Below are positions 34,278 to 41,326 of a DNA stretch of 64,000 nt, piece after piece. Where the stretch lies: positions 1,505,514-1,569,513 of the forward strand of contig NZ_LT985323.1 in assembly GCF_900290275.1 (NCBI RefSeq). The letters are read 5' to 3'. The notes beneath the pieces are model-generated. The model ran no database searches, was not told where the DNA came from, and saw nothing but the letters and a program-made list of their open reading frames with translations. The position numbers and the translations under genes are program-made. Origin of the DNA: Prevotella merdae. Its GTDB lineage: Bacteria; Bacteroidota; Bacteroidia; Bacteroidales; Bacteroidaceae. The stretch's first letter is position 1; every line of letters starts with the position of its first letter.

Positions 34278-35735
34278 ATGGATATTCTGGATAGTAAATG
34301 GAACTGTTCCGTATGCATCGATTCGCGCCAAGGTGGACGTCCCGAGAACCAAGACTGCTATGCTTGTGCCGATACGCCTATAGGTTTTGCCGTCGTGGTG
34401 TGCGACGGTATGGGTGGCGGACCAGGTGGAGCCAATGCCTCAACCCTTGCCGTACAAGCCATCTTGCAGCACCTTAACAGCTGTCAGCCGTCTGCCGACG
34501 TACAGGCTGCGCTCAAGAATGCAGTCGGCTCTGCCAACAGTCTGCTGCGACAGACTGTGCTCGATCATATTGAGCTACAGGGCATGGGCACAACGTGTGT
34601 GGTGGCTGTAGTCAATGGCAAGACAGCTACCGTGGCACATGTGGGCGACAGCCGCCTCTATCAGGTGCGGGGCACAAAGGTGCTGTTTCGCACAGCCGAC
34701 CATTCGGTGGTGGGCGAGATGGTGCGCCGTGGTGAGCTAACTGAGGAGGACGCACGCCGAGCCGCCAACTCCAACGTCATTACAAGGGCTCTTGGCATAA
34801 CGGATGTCGTGGAGCCCGAAATCGACCGCCTTAGCCTTGCCCCTGCCGATCGCCTTGCTCTCTGTACCGACGGCGTGTGGGGAGCCATGTCCGAGGCACA
34901 GGTGGTGGCTTTGATAAGCGACAACAAGAGTCTGCGCGAGGTTGTAAGGCAGACAATGGACAGCGTGGAGATGATGGGACGTGCCAAACCTGGCTACGAC
35001 AACCTTACGCTTGGCATTGTGCGTATTGCAGCACCCAAGGTTCCACGCAAGCCACGTGGCAAGATGTTTATGCCCCTGCTTGGCCTAATGCTCGTGGCCA
35101 GTCTTGGCCTTAATGCCTACTTCTACATGTCGTCTGCCCCCAAAGCCAATAGCTACAGCCAAGACCAAAGCTATAGCGAAGACCAACAATGGGACGCCAA
35201 GCACACACAATATGTAGCGCCCCACGACGACTCCGCTACCAGACAAAAGTCCACGCAAGACGATGCGCCCCATGCCGACTACAGCAAAGACGAGAATCCA
35301 GACCCCAACCTGAATTATCAGTATCTTAAGAGTGAGAGTAGACAGAAAGACGACACTATACGCAAGCTGCGCCAGCAGATAGAACAGGCTCTCAACGCCA
35401 AGCCCGTGGCACCAACCGCAAGGCAGCACACCAACAAGTCGCGCATTACAGAGCGCATAGTAAAGAATCTCAAGGCTATGAAGGAGCCGCAAAAGGACAA
35501 GGTACAGGCTACCAAGGCAAAGCGCCAGTATCAGCAACTTATACTTAAGGACTTCGAGCAACTTAAGAACGAGTATCGTCGCACCAACAAGAGCATCTCT
35601 GATGTAGAGCGACAAATCAACTCGAGAGCCTTGATCGAGATTAGTCCTGACGGCAAACCATCTGCCAAGTCAAACCAAACGATAGACTACGTGGTGAACA
35701 CCCTTAACAACATGCCTGTGTATCCGGCTAAATAG
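34278..35735 (+). CDS. Membrane-anchored PP2C-type phosphatase with coiled-coil C-terminal half
   Basis: 485 residues. PP2C domain (about 10-245): GRPENQDCYA, VCDGMGGGPGGANAS, MGTTCVVAVV, VGDSRLYQV, CTDGVWGAM, YDNLTLGIV. One transmembrane helix at about 265-287 (MFMPLLGLMLVASLGLNAYFYM). The outer 190 residues are Gln/Asp/Lys-rich with long helical heptads (DDTIRKLRQQIEQAL, LKDFEQLKNEYRRTNKS), a probable coiled coil. It is the last gene of the co-directional block and is followed by a strong hairpin terminator. All catalytic Asp residues are present. Confidence 0.9.
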   Translation: MDILDSKWNCSVCIDSRQGGRPENQDCYACADTPIGFAVVVCDGMGGGPGGANASTLAVQAILQHLNSCQPSADVQAALKNAVGSANSLLRQTVLDHIELQGMGTTCVVAVVNGKTATVAHVGDSRLYQVRGTKVLFRTADHSVVGEMVRRGELTEEDARRAANSNVITRALGITDVVEPEIDRLSLAPADRLALCTDGVWGAMSEAQVVALISDNKSLREVVRQTMDSVEMMGRAKPGYDNLTLGIVRIAAPKVPRKPRGKMFMPLLGLMLVASLGLNAYFYMSSAPKANSYSQDQSYSEDQQWDAKHTQYVAPHDDSATRQKSTQDDAPHADYSKDENPDPNLNYQYLKSESRQKDDTIRKLRQQIEQALNAKPVAPTARQHTNKSRITERIVKNLKAMKEPQKDKVQATKAKRQYQQLILKDFEQLKNEYRRTNKSISDVERQINSRALIEISPDGKPSAKSNQTIDYVVNTLNNMPVYPAK

Positions 35736-35793
35736 AAGCAAAGTGTAGCCCTCTCTACTTGATTCACAAAATCGGCAAGTAAAACAAAAAACG

Positions 35794-35841
35794 ACAACGC
35801 CGACTGTTAAGAATAAAAGAATTCTTACAGTCGGCGTTGTT
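35794..35841 (+). terminator. Bidirectional terminator closing the signalling locus
   Basis: A 20-bp stem ACAACGCCGACTGTTAAGAAT against ATTCTTACAGTCGGCGTTGT, with one bulged base, around a 6-base loop. It sits between the convergent PP2C and asnA genes and so serves both. Confidence 0.8.
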
Positions 35842-35874
35842 TACATATAACAGTAATAATCCTCGCCAATATCT

Positions 35875-36912
35875 CTATATTAGCGGCATTCCAAGTTCAG
35901 CGCATTCTCTGCGCATATCTTCGGGCCAAATAGAGGCCTGAATCTCGCCAATGTGTGCCTTGTGCAGCAGAACCATGCACAGGCGGCTCTGGCCAATACC
36001 GCCGCCCACCGAAAGGGGCAACTCGTTGTTGAGCAGTCGGCGGTGGAAGTAGAGCGATGCGCGGTCTTCCTTGCCCTCAAGCTTAAGCTGGCGCTTCAAG
36101 GCCTCGCTGTCCACGCGGATGCCCATAGACGACAGCTCGAACGAGCGTTGCAACACCGGATACCATATAAGAATGTCGCCATTAAGTCCAGCCTTGCCAT
36201 TCTCGGCAATAGTCGACCAGTCGTCGTAGTCGGGGGCGCGTCCGTCGTGCTTCTCGCCGTTGGCAAGCTTGCCGCCGATACCAATGATGAACACAGCTCC
36301 ATACTTCTTGCAGATGGCGTCCTCGCGCTCCTTGGGGCTGAGGTTTGGATACATGGCCAGCAAATCCTCGCTGTGTATAAAGTGAATGTCCTCGGGCAAG
36401 AATGGTCTAATCTGCTCGTAGGTCTCGCACACCAGGTATTCTGTGCGTCTGATGGCTGCATAAATGCGCTGAACCACATCCTTTAGGAATGCGATAGAGC
36501 GCTGGTGCTGTGCGATAACAGCCTCCCAGTCCCACTGGTCAACGTACAGCGAGTGTAGGTTGTCCAGTTCTTCGTCGGCGCGTATGGCGTTCATGTCGGT
36601 GTACACGCCATATCCGGGCTGCACCTGATATTCGGCAAGTGTCAGTCGTTTCCATTTGGCAAGCGAGTGCACCACTTCAGCCTTCTGGTCGCCAAGGTCT
36701 TTAATTGGGAAAGTAACAGGACGCTCCACGCCGTTAAGGTCGTCGTTAATGCCAAGTCCCTGAAGCACAAACAGCGGAGCCGTTACGCGGCGCAGTCGTA
36801 GCTCGGTGGCAAGGTTTTGCTGGAAGAAGTCTTTTATAAGTTTAATGCCCTGCTCGGTCTTGTAGGTGTTGAGCAAGGCACAATAGTGTTCTGGTCGAAT
36901 AAGTGTGCTCAT
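35875..36912 (-). CDS. asnA: Aspartate-ammonia ligase (asparagine synthetase A)
   Basis: 345 residues, the usual AsnA length. Class-II-tRNA-synthetase-like fold signatures: LRLRRVTAPLFV, VVHSLAKWKRLTL, GYGVYTDMNAIRADEELDNLHS, DWEAVI and a C-terminal VGGGIGQSRLCMVLL. It makes asparagine from aspartate and ammonia with ATP to AMP and PPi, in the cytoplasm. The gene stands alone, with its own promoter at 36972-37002. Confidence 0.96.
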   Translation of the reverse strand: MSTLIRPEHYCALLNTYKTEQGIKLIKDFFQQNLATELRLRRVTAPLFVLQGLGINDDLNGVERPVTFPIKDLGDQKAEVVHSLAKWKRLTLAEYQVQPGYGVYTDMNAIRADEELDNLHSLYVDQWDWEAVIAQHQRSIAFLKDVVQRIYAAIRRTEYLVCETYEQIRPFLPEDIHFIHSEDLLAMYPNLSPKEREDAICKKYGAVFIIGIGGKLANGEKHDGRAPDYDDWSTIAENGKAGLNGDILIWYPVLQRSFELSSMGIRVDSEALKRQLKLEGKEDRASLYFHRRLLNNELPLSVGGGIGQSRLCMVLLHKAHIGEIQASIWPEDMRRECAELGMPLI

Positions 36913-36971
36913 CGTGTGTTATGTTGTTGTTTTGTAATATTTATCCTTTATGTTCTATACGTTTGTAAATG

Positions 36972-37002
36972 CAAAGGTATAGAATAATTATCGATTGGCA
37001 AA
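36972..37002 (-). promoter_or_regulatory. Bacteroidetes-type promoter of asnA
   Basis: On the minus strand TTTG (36999-37002), 19-bp spacer, and TACCTTTG (36972-36979). It gives a leader of about 55 nt before the ATG at 36912. Confidence 0.65.
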
Positions 37003-37105
37003 ACAAAAAGCCGTGAAAATATCAAAAAGATATTAAAATAAATTGTTTGCTTTACAAAAGTGCATAATAATGCAAGGTATGCTAACCTCCTACAGGATGT
37101 TCTTC

Positions 37106-37510
37106 TCACGCATACTCTCTCGTTGCATCAAAGCAAGGACAAGCCTTGGCAGCAAAATCCCTATGCGACCGTACCACAGCTTCGGGAAACACGTGCTTGA
37201 GCGTCTTAACGAGATTGCGCATAGCCTTTCGTTGCTCCACGGTCCTGGTGTCCTTAGGCATCTTGCCGTCGGCATCGAGACCACCGATGTAGCACACGCC
37301 AATCGACGTGGCGTTGTGTCCCTTGCAATGTGCGCCCACTTCGGCAATTGGTCGGCCACGCTCCACATCACCATTCAATCGCACTACGAAATGGTAGCCA
37401 ATAGATTTGAAACCCTGCTGACGATGCCAGCGGTCGATGTCGGCAGCCCGAAAGTCCTTGCCCTCGGCAGTAGCCGAACAATGGATTATTATTAAATCAA
37501 TTTTTCGCAT
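37106..37510 (-). CDS. N-acetylmuramoyl-L-alanine amidase, T7-lysozyme-like
   Basis: 134 residues, a bare Amidase_2 domain without a signal peptide, like phage endolysins. Zinc ligands are visible: H10 (IIIHCSAT), H116 (VVRSHRDF) and C124 (KACPCFD). YHFVVRLNGDVERGRP carries the usual core. It would cleave the lactyl-Ala bond of peptidoglycan. In Bacteroidales this amidase recurs beside HU-like, DUF4248 and primase genes, as here, which suggests a phage-derived cassette. It is at the downstream end of the minus-strand set. Confidence 0.88.
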   Translation of the reverse strand: MRKIDLIIIHCSATAEGKDFRAADIDRWHRQQGFKSIGYHFVVRLNGDVERGRPIAEVGAHCKGHNATSIGVCYIGGLDADGKMPKDTRTVEQRKAMRNLVKTLKHVFPEAVVRSHRDFAAKACPCFDATREYA

Positions 37511-37558
37511 AATATATATAATGAACGTATAATTTTACTTGTAGTTCTTTTGTATGTA

Positions 37559-37879
37559 GTTCCCACAGAATGCACAGACCACACAGAAGCCTACGGGCTT
37601 AAGCTTTTCGAATCCACAGAATGGCCTACGCTTCGCGAGGCAAGAATCCACAGAAATGAATGCTTGCTGGTCTGCGTTCTGTGGGAACTACAAGCAAAGG
37701 AGATACAAGTACAAGAGCCTTTCGCCGCCATAGACGGCAACCATGCTTAACCTCGGCGTCGCTACACAAGCAATCAATTCTGTGCTTTCTGTCGTATGAC
37801 GCGCAGCGTCTATACGCTCTGTGAATTCCGAAATATTAATCCCGTAGGCTTCTGTGTAGTCTGTGCGTTCTGTGGGAAC
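37559..37879. repeat. Imperfect 39-bp inverted repeat (CCACAGAA family)
   Basis: The left arm 37559-37597 (begins GTTCCCACAGAATGCACAG) and the right arm 37841-37879 (reverse complement with two mismatches) flank 243 bp. Partial copies lie inside at about 37613-37635 and 37670-37692. It may be a non-autonomous repeat or a relic of repeated insertion. Confidence 0.75.
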
Positions 37880-38044
37880 TTTTCCCCTCACATTATAGCA
37901 AAGCTAAAAATGCGATGCGCACGAGCTTGCGGTTATTGCGCAAAGGATTGACGAAATGAAAGTCAATATCGCCTGAATTACTGAATGTTTCTGTTCTTGA
38001 GTCATAATAATAATTTTTTGATGAAACTTTAGCAAGTTTATAGA

Positions 38045-38160
38045 ATTCAGAAGTTAGAGAAGTTAAAGAAGTTAAGTTTCGCAAGCGAAAAAGAATTTAT
38101 CGGAAGTTAAGAAGAAGTTAAGTTTCGCAAGCGAAAGAAGTTATCGGAAGTTAAGAAGAA
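38045..38160. repeat. GAAGTTAAGAA low-complexity tract with TTTCGCAAGCGAAA palindromes
   Basis: The motif GAAGTTAAG occurs several times, with GTTTCGCAAGCGAAA (a palindrome) at about 38076-38090 and 38121-38135. Two near-identical 45-bp units are seen. Confidence 0.6.
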
Positions 38161-38383
38161 GTTAATCCATCTGCGATGGATGGAAGTGAACGGACAATAC
38201 ATATGCCCTTTAACTTCGGGCGAAGCCCAAACTTCCTTTAACTTCTAATTTCCCTCTTCACTATTGGATTTTTCTCTCTTCACTCTTCACTTTTCACTTA
38301 ATACGCTATTGGATTCTTCACTCTTCGTTCTTCACTCTTCACTTAACATATGGATTCTTCACTCTTCACTTTTCACTTTTCCC

Positions 38384-38854
38384 TTAAACTCCCTTTTTCT
38401 TTATCGCTTCCAAGTCCACGCTGCCCTCACCATTCTTCTCCGCCTTCAGCGCAGCAGCCTGCACCACGCGACTCGACGTTGGGCTAAAGACAGCATCGTC
38501 GATAAGGTTCTCCAGTTCGCTGTCCGGGGTGAAGATAACGTTAATCTTCTTGATGTTGGCAGCGGTGAAATCCTTCACATTTTCTGCACCTTGGCTGCTG
38601 ATAGTGAAACCGAATGTACCCAAACCTTCAAGCTGCACCTTGTTGCCGTTCAATAGTTGCTCGCGCACACAGCAGGCCACGTCGGCAAGCACGCCCTTGA
38701 TAGTGCCCTTAGAGAACACGCTGTTGTGTCGCGCCACGTGCGCCACAAACTTATCGGTACCCAGCTTCTCTCTAATCTGAGCGGCTGCATAAGCCTTAGC
38801 ACCCTCATCCTTACTCAAGTGGTTGGTGGTCATAAAAACAGAATATTCAATCAT
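38384..38854 (-). CDS. HU-like DNA-binding protein (viral HU type)
   Basis: 156 residues. The central region has HU/IHF-like features: SKGTIKGVLADVACCVREQLLNG, then VQLEGLGTFGFTISSQG (the HU GLGTF turn), and a C-terminal tail with Ala/Lys. An N-terminal extension of about 45 residues marks the Bacteroidales HU-like family found with phage-type genes. It would bind and bend DNA. It is separated from its neighbours by repeat-filled gaps, so it is probably a single gene. Confidence 0.85.
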   Translation of the reverse strand: MIEYSVFMTTNHLSKDEGAKAYAAAQIREKLGTDKFVAHVARHNSVFSKGTIKGVLADVACCVREQLLNGNKVQLEGLGTFGFTISSQGAENVKDFTAANIKKINVIFTPDSELENLIDDAVFSPTSSRVVQAAALKAEKNGEGSVDLEAIKKKGV

Positions 38855-38940
38855 AATGTTAAAATGTTTTAAAAGTTAGACATTGAAATTTTAGAGTTAA
38901 GTACGAGTTCATATTTAGCTTTATATATGAGCGGCAATCT

Positions 38941-39030
38941 GTAGGAGGGTATGGCGTCCTTGCCGTACCCACTCTGCCATGAGTGTCCTGCCGATTTAGT
39001 GGGTATGGCAGGGATGCCATACCCTCCTAC
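38941..39030. repeat. Nested palindromic (REP-like) element
   Basis: Outer arms GTAGGAGGGTATGGC (38941-38955) and GCCATACCCTCCTAC (39016-39030) are perfectly complementary over 15 bp. An inner hairpin GGGTATGGC/GCCATACCC (39001-39024) is also present, and GTATGGC...GCCGTAC lies at the left. It could fold as alternative stems. Confidence 0.8.
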
Positions 39031-39349
39031 TATGTGTAAAGATATTTATGAACTGTTACTTAAACATTTGAAATCCCCGTAGCCCGACCGTCCCGTCATT
39101 TTTCTTGTGCGACTATTGTCGTGGGCCATTTACACTATTCTCGAGGCGCCTTTCGAGTAATGTTGTTGGCCAGGGCGAGCAGTCGCGTGTGAGCAATCCG
39201 CTTGTGGATGGACGTTGGACATGTGGCTGTTGGATTACATGTGCAAAGTTAATACATCCCAAAACATCAATCATACGATTGAGTACGATACGTGCGATTG
39301 AGTACGATTCAGTACGATTTTGTTTGTAAGACATAAGAACATGGTTTAT

Positions 39350-39478
39350 TTAGACAGAAGAACAGAAGAACATGTTTTTTATTAAGACAAGAGAACAGAA
39401 GAACATGTTTTATTTATTAAGACAAGAGAACATGAGAACATGTTTTATTATTAAGACAAGAGAACATGAGAACAAGAG
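39350..39478. repeat. Tandem repeat, about 34-bp unit, four copies
   Basis: The unit TTAAGACAAGAGAACA starts at 39382, 39417 and 39451, with a diverged copy at 39350 (TTAGACAGAAGAACA). Spacers contain GAACATGTTTTATT. Too regular in unit and lacking unique spacers to be a CRISPR. Confidence 0.8.
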
Positions 39479-39615
39479 GGAAGGGTGAAGGCTTGATTGA
39501 GCAAAACGAGAACATGAGGTTTGGTTGGGCTTTGCCCAACACTCGTTGCTTGCGTATCCTCTATTAACTATTGGATTCTTCGTTCTTCACTCTTCGTTCT
39601 TAACTTTCCCTTCCA

Positions 39616-39834
39616 TTACGGTTCGCCCAGCCACCTCACAATCATCTCCACCTCTCTTGTGGACAGCCATTTAACGTTCTTCTTGTATCCTTGTTCCACG
39701 AGCGCGTTGTGCAGCTCGGGGCAACGTTTAACCCACATCATCAGTCGGTTTACGGCCACGTGTGGGTCGGTTGAGGGGAAGTAGAGGAGGGCCAGCTCCT
39801 TCTTGGTGTAGGGTTGTAATTTAAAATTTTTCAT
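39616..39834 (-). CDS. DUF4248 protein
   Basis: 72 residues. KNFKLQPYTKKELALLYFP and VNRLMMWVKRCPEL match DUF4248, a family of short Bacteroidales proteins that accompany HU-like and primase genes. Its sequence looks like a small winged-helix/DNA-binding protein; no function is established. It is bracketed by complementary low-complexity tracts (TTCACTCTTC on one side, GAAGAGTGAA on the other). Confidence 0.8.
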   Translation of the reverse strand: MKNFKLQPYTKKELALLYFPSTDPHVAVNRLMMWVKRCPELHNALVEQGYKKNVKWLSTREVEMIVRWLGEP

Positions 39835-40291
39835 ACGTTTAAAAGGGAAAAGTTAAAAGTTAAAAATCCAAATGCTAAGTGAAGAGTGAAGAGGGAAGAG
39901 TGAAGAATCCATGTGTTAAGGGGAAAGTGAAGAATCCATGTGTTAAGGGAAAAGTGAAGCTTTGGAGGCTATGGCGCCTCGCCATAGCATAAGCAGCAAG
40001 TACGGCACAATTCTATGAATATGTGAGTGGGAGTTTGCTGCTTAGGTAGCCAATGGTAGGGCTGGGTTGTGCCAATGGTAGGGCGAGGGCGCCCTACCTT
40101 CCAAATGCTGTCGCCATAGTATGTTAGCATTGGAGGCTATGGCGCCTCGCCATAGCATAACCAGCAAGTACACCGCACAAATCTATGAATATGTGGGTTT
40201 GAGTTTGCTGCTTAGGGTAGGGCATGCTATGGCGAGGGTGCCATAGCCTCCCAAGCCTCTCTTAACATTTGGATTTTTCACTCTTCACTTT
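39835..40291. repeat. Gene-poor interval with two 168-bp-spaced repeats and palindromes
   Basis: A block starting TTGGAGGCTATGGCGCCTCG occurs at 39962 and 40130 (period 168), each followed by CAGCAAGTAC, TCTATGAATATGTG and GAGTTTGCTGCTTAG. The second also pairs with a terminal arm at about 40236-40254 (GGGTGCCATAGCCTCC). GAAGAGTGAA-type tracts fill 39870-39960 and a TTCACTTTTCACTT tract fills 40270-40350. No gene is supported. Confidence 0.75.
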
Positions 40292-41320
40292 TCACTTTTC
40301 ACTTAATACGCTATTGGATTTTTCACTTTTCCCTTTTCCCTTTTCACTTAACACATAGTAGTCGGAGAAGTCCTTGCAGGTGGGTGGCAACTGATGGTGC
40401 TCCAACGTGGGGAGGACCTCCTTTAGCTGAAGGAAGAGTTGTTCGCCAGGCGCGTCGCGGTCGGGATACATGTGGAAGGAGGTAGCCAGACGGTCGGAGA
40501 GGTTGCACAGCAAGTCCTTGTCGGCTTTGGAGAGGAGCGTGGCTGATGGTATTGCCACAGCCTTGTGACCAGACGAGAGCATGGCCCAACAGTCGGAACA
40601 GCCTTCTGTGATGTATAGCGGTTCTTCGGGGCGCAGCATGGCGACGATGGGCAGGTTGTAGATGGAACAGCGGGCGCCGTAGGGGAATCGGAAGCGAGGA
40701 GTGGCCTCTCCCACGGCGCCTCCACCATAGGGATGGGAGTGATGTGCTGTTGTGGGATGACATTCCCCTTTGGCAGGCTTCTGATAATCAAGGTTTCGGT
40801 TCTGTATGCCAATCAGCTTGCCCGTGGTGTCAAAGTAAGGCGTTTGTAGCCAATGCGTGCCTTGGCGGTCGGTCCAGGAAGTGAGGCGACACCATCTTAC
40901 GACGCGCGGGTCGAGCCTACGCTCGTCGAATAAAAACCTTTGCGCTTCGTCGCTCAGCCAGGGGTGCTCAAAGTGGCGTGCATAGCGCGAGGCGTCGAAG
41001 GAGTTTTGAATTTTGAATTTTGAGTTTTGAGTTTTGGGGTTGTACTCTTCTACTATTATGTTGGTAGAATCGGCCAGCCATCGGCAAGCGTCTGGGAAGT
41101 CCTTGCGCAGATGTCGCATCACGAGGTCGATGGTTCCGCCATGCGCTCCGCAGGCAAAGCAGCGGTAGATGTTGCGCGACGTGCTGTAGGTCATACTGGC
41201 GTGATGATCGTCATGAAACGGGCATAGGCTCTTGTGACGTGTGACGCGCAGGCCGAGGCGCTCGGCGACCCCCTCTATTGGAAGGTCGCGGAGCTGTTGT
41301 ATAGTGGATTTATCGAGCAT
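40292..41320 (-). CDS. CHC2 zinc-finger/toprim primase-like protein
   Basis: 342 residues. N-terminal CHC2 zinc finger: C33, H36, C54, C57 (SLCPFHDDHH and YRCFACGAHGG). Toprim segment later (about 238-310): YITEGCSDCWAMLS, with AIPSATLLS and YPDRDAPGEQ giving the acidic metal-binding pair. It would synthesise RNA primers for a mobile replicon or phage. A repeat-like KTQNSKFKIQNS insertion (about 95-106) looks like low-complexity sequence captured into the gene. It ends 28 residues after a KGKSEKS stretch of the same type. It is 6 bp after the DUF3987 gene. Confidence 0.85.
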   Translation of the reverse strand: MLDKSTIQQLRDLPIEGVAERLGLRVTRHKSLCPFHDDHHASMTYSTSRNIYRCFACGAHGGTIDLVMRHLRKDFPDACRWLADSTNIIVEEYNPKTQNSKFKIQNSFDASRYARHFEHPWLSDEAQRFLFDERRLDPRVVRWCRLTSWTDRQGTHWLQTPYFDTTGKLIGIQNRNLDYQKPAKGECHPTTAHHSHPYGGGAVGEATPRFRFPYGARCSIYNLPIVAMLRPEEPLYITEGCSDCWAMLSSGHKAVAIPSATLLSKADKDLLCNLSDRLATSFHMYPDRDAPGEQLFLQLKEVLPTLEHHQLPPTCKDFSDYYVLSEKGKGKSEKSNSVLSEK

Positions 41321-41326
41321 GGCTAC

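Larger units (their letters stand above)
37511..38383. other. Gene-poor interval with inverted and low-complexity repeats
   Basis: No convincing gene. It holds a 39-bp inverted repeat (37559-37597 / 37841-37879), shorter degenerate copies of the same CCACAGAA-type motif between them, repeats of GAAGTTAAGAA and TTTCGCAAGCGAAA (38045-38160), and a TTCACTCTTCACTTTTCACTT tract (about 38255-38390). Confidence 0.7.
38855..39615. other. Repeat-rich gene-poor interval
   Basis: No gene supported. It holds nested palindromes (38941-39030), GATTGAGTACGAT-type short repeats (39275-39322), a tandem repeat of about 34 bp (39350-39478) and a TTCACTCTTCGTTCTT tract (39575-39605). A TAACTTTG-like -7 box lies on the minus strand at 39244-39251, which might serve the HU gene, but no good -33 box was seen at the right spacing. 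Confidence 0.6.

Noticed and set aside
6487..35735. Type VI or type VII secretion locus
   Set aside because: FHA, kinase and PP2C genes fit, but no TssB/C, Hcp, VgrG, ClpV, EccC or similar gene is present in the run.
37893..38084. 63-codon minus-strand frame
   Set aside because: It overlaps simple repeats (TSLTSLTS start), lacks a signal or neighbours at coupling distance, and does not match the smalltalk-type small protein often seen with this amidase.
39105..39329. 74-codon frame between HU and DUF4248 genes
   Set aside because: Both strands are open here over short repeats (GATTGAGTACGAT); no conserved motif. Probably noise.
39350..39478. Possible CRISPR array
   Set aside because: Units are tandem with no unique spacers and no cas gene is in the window.
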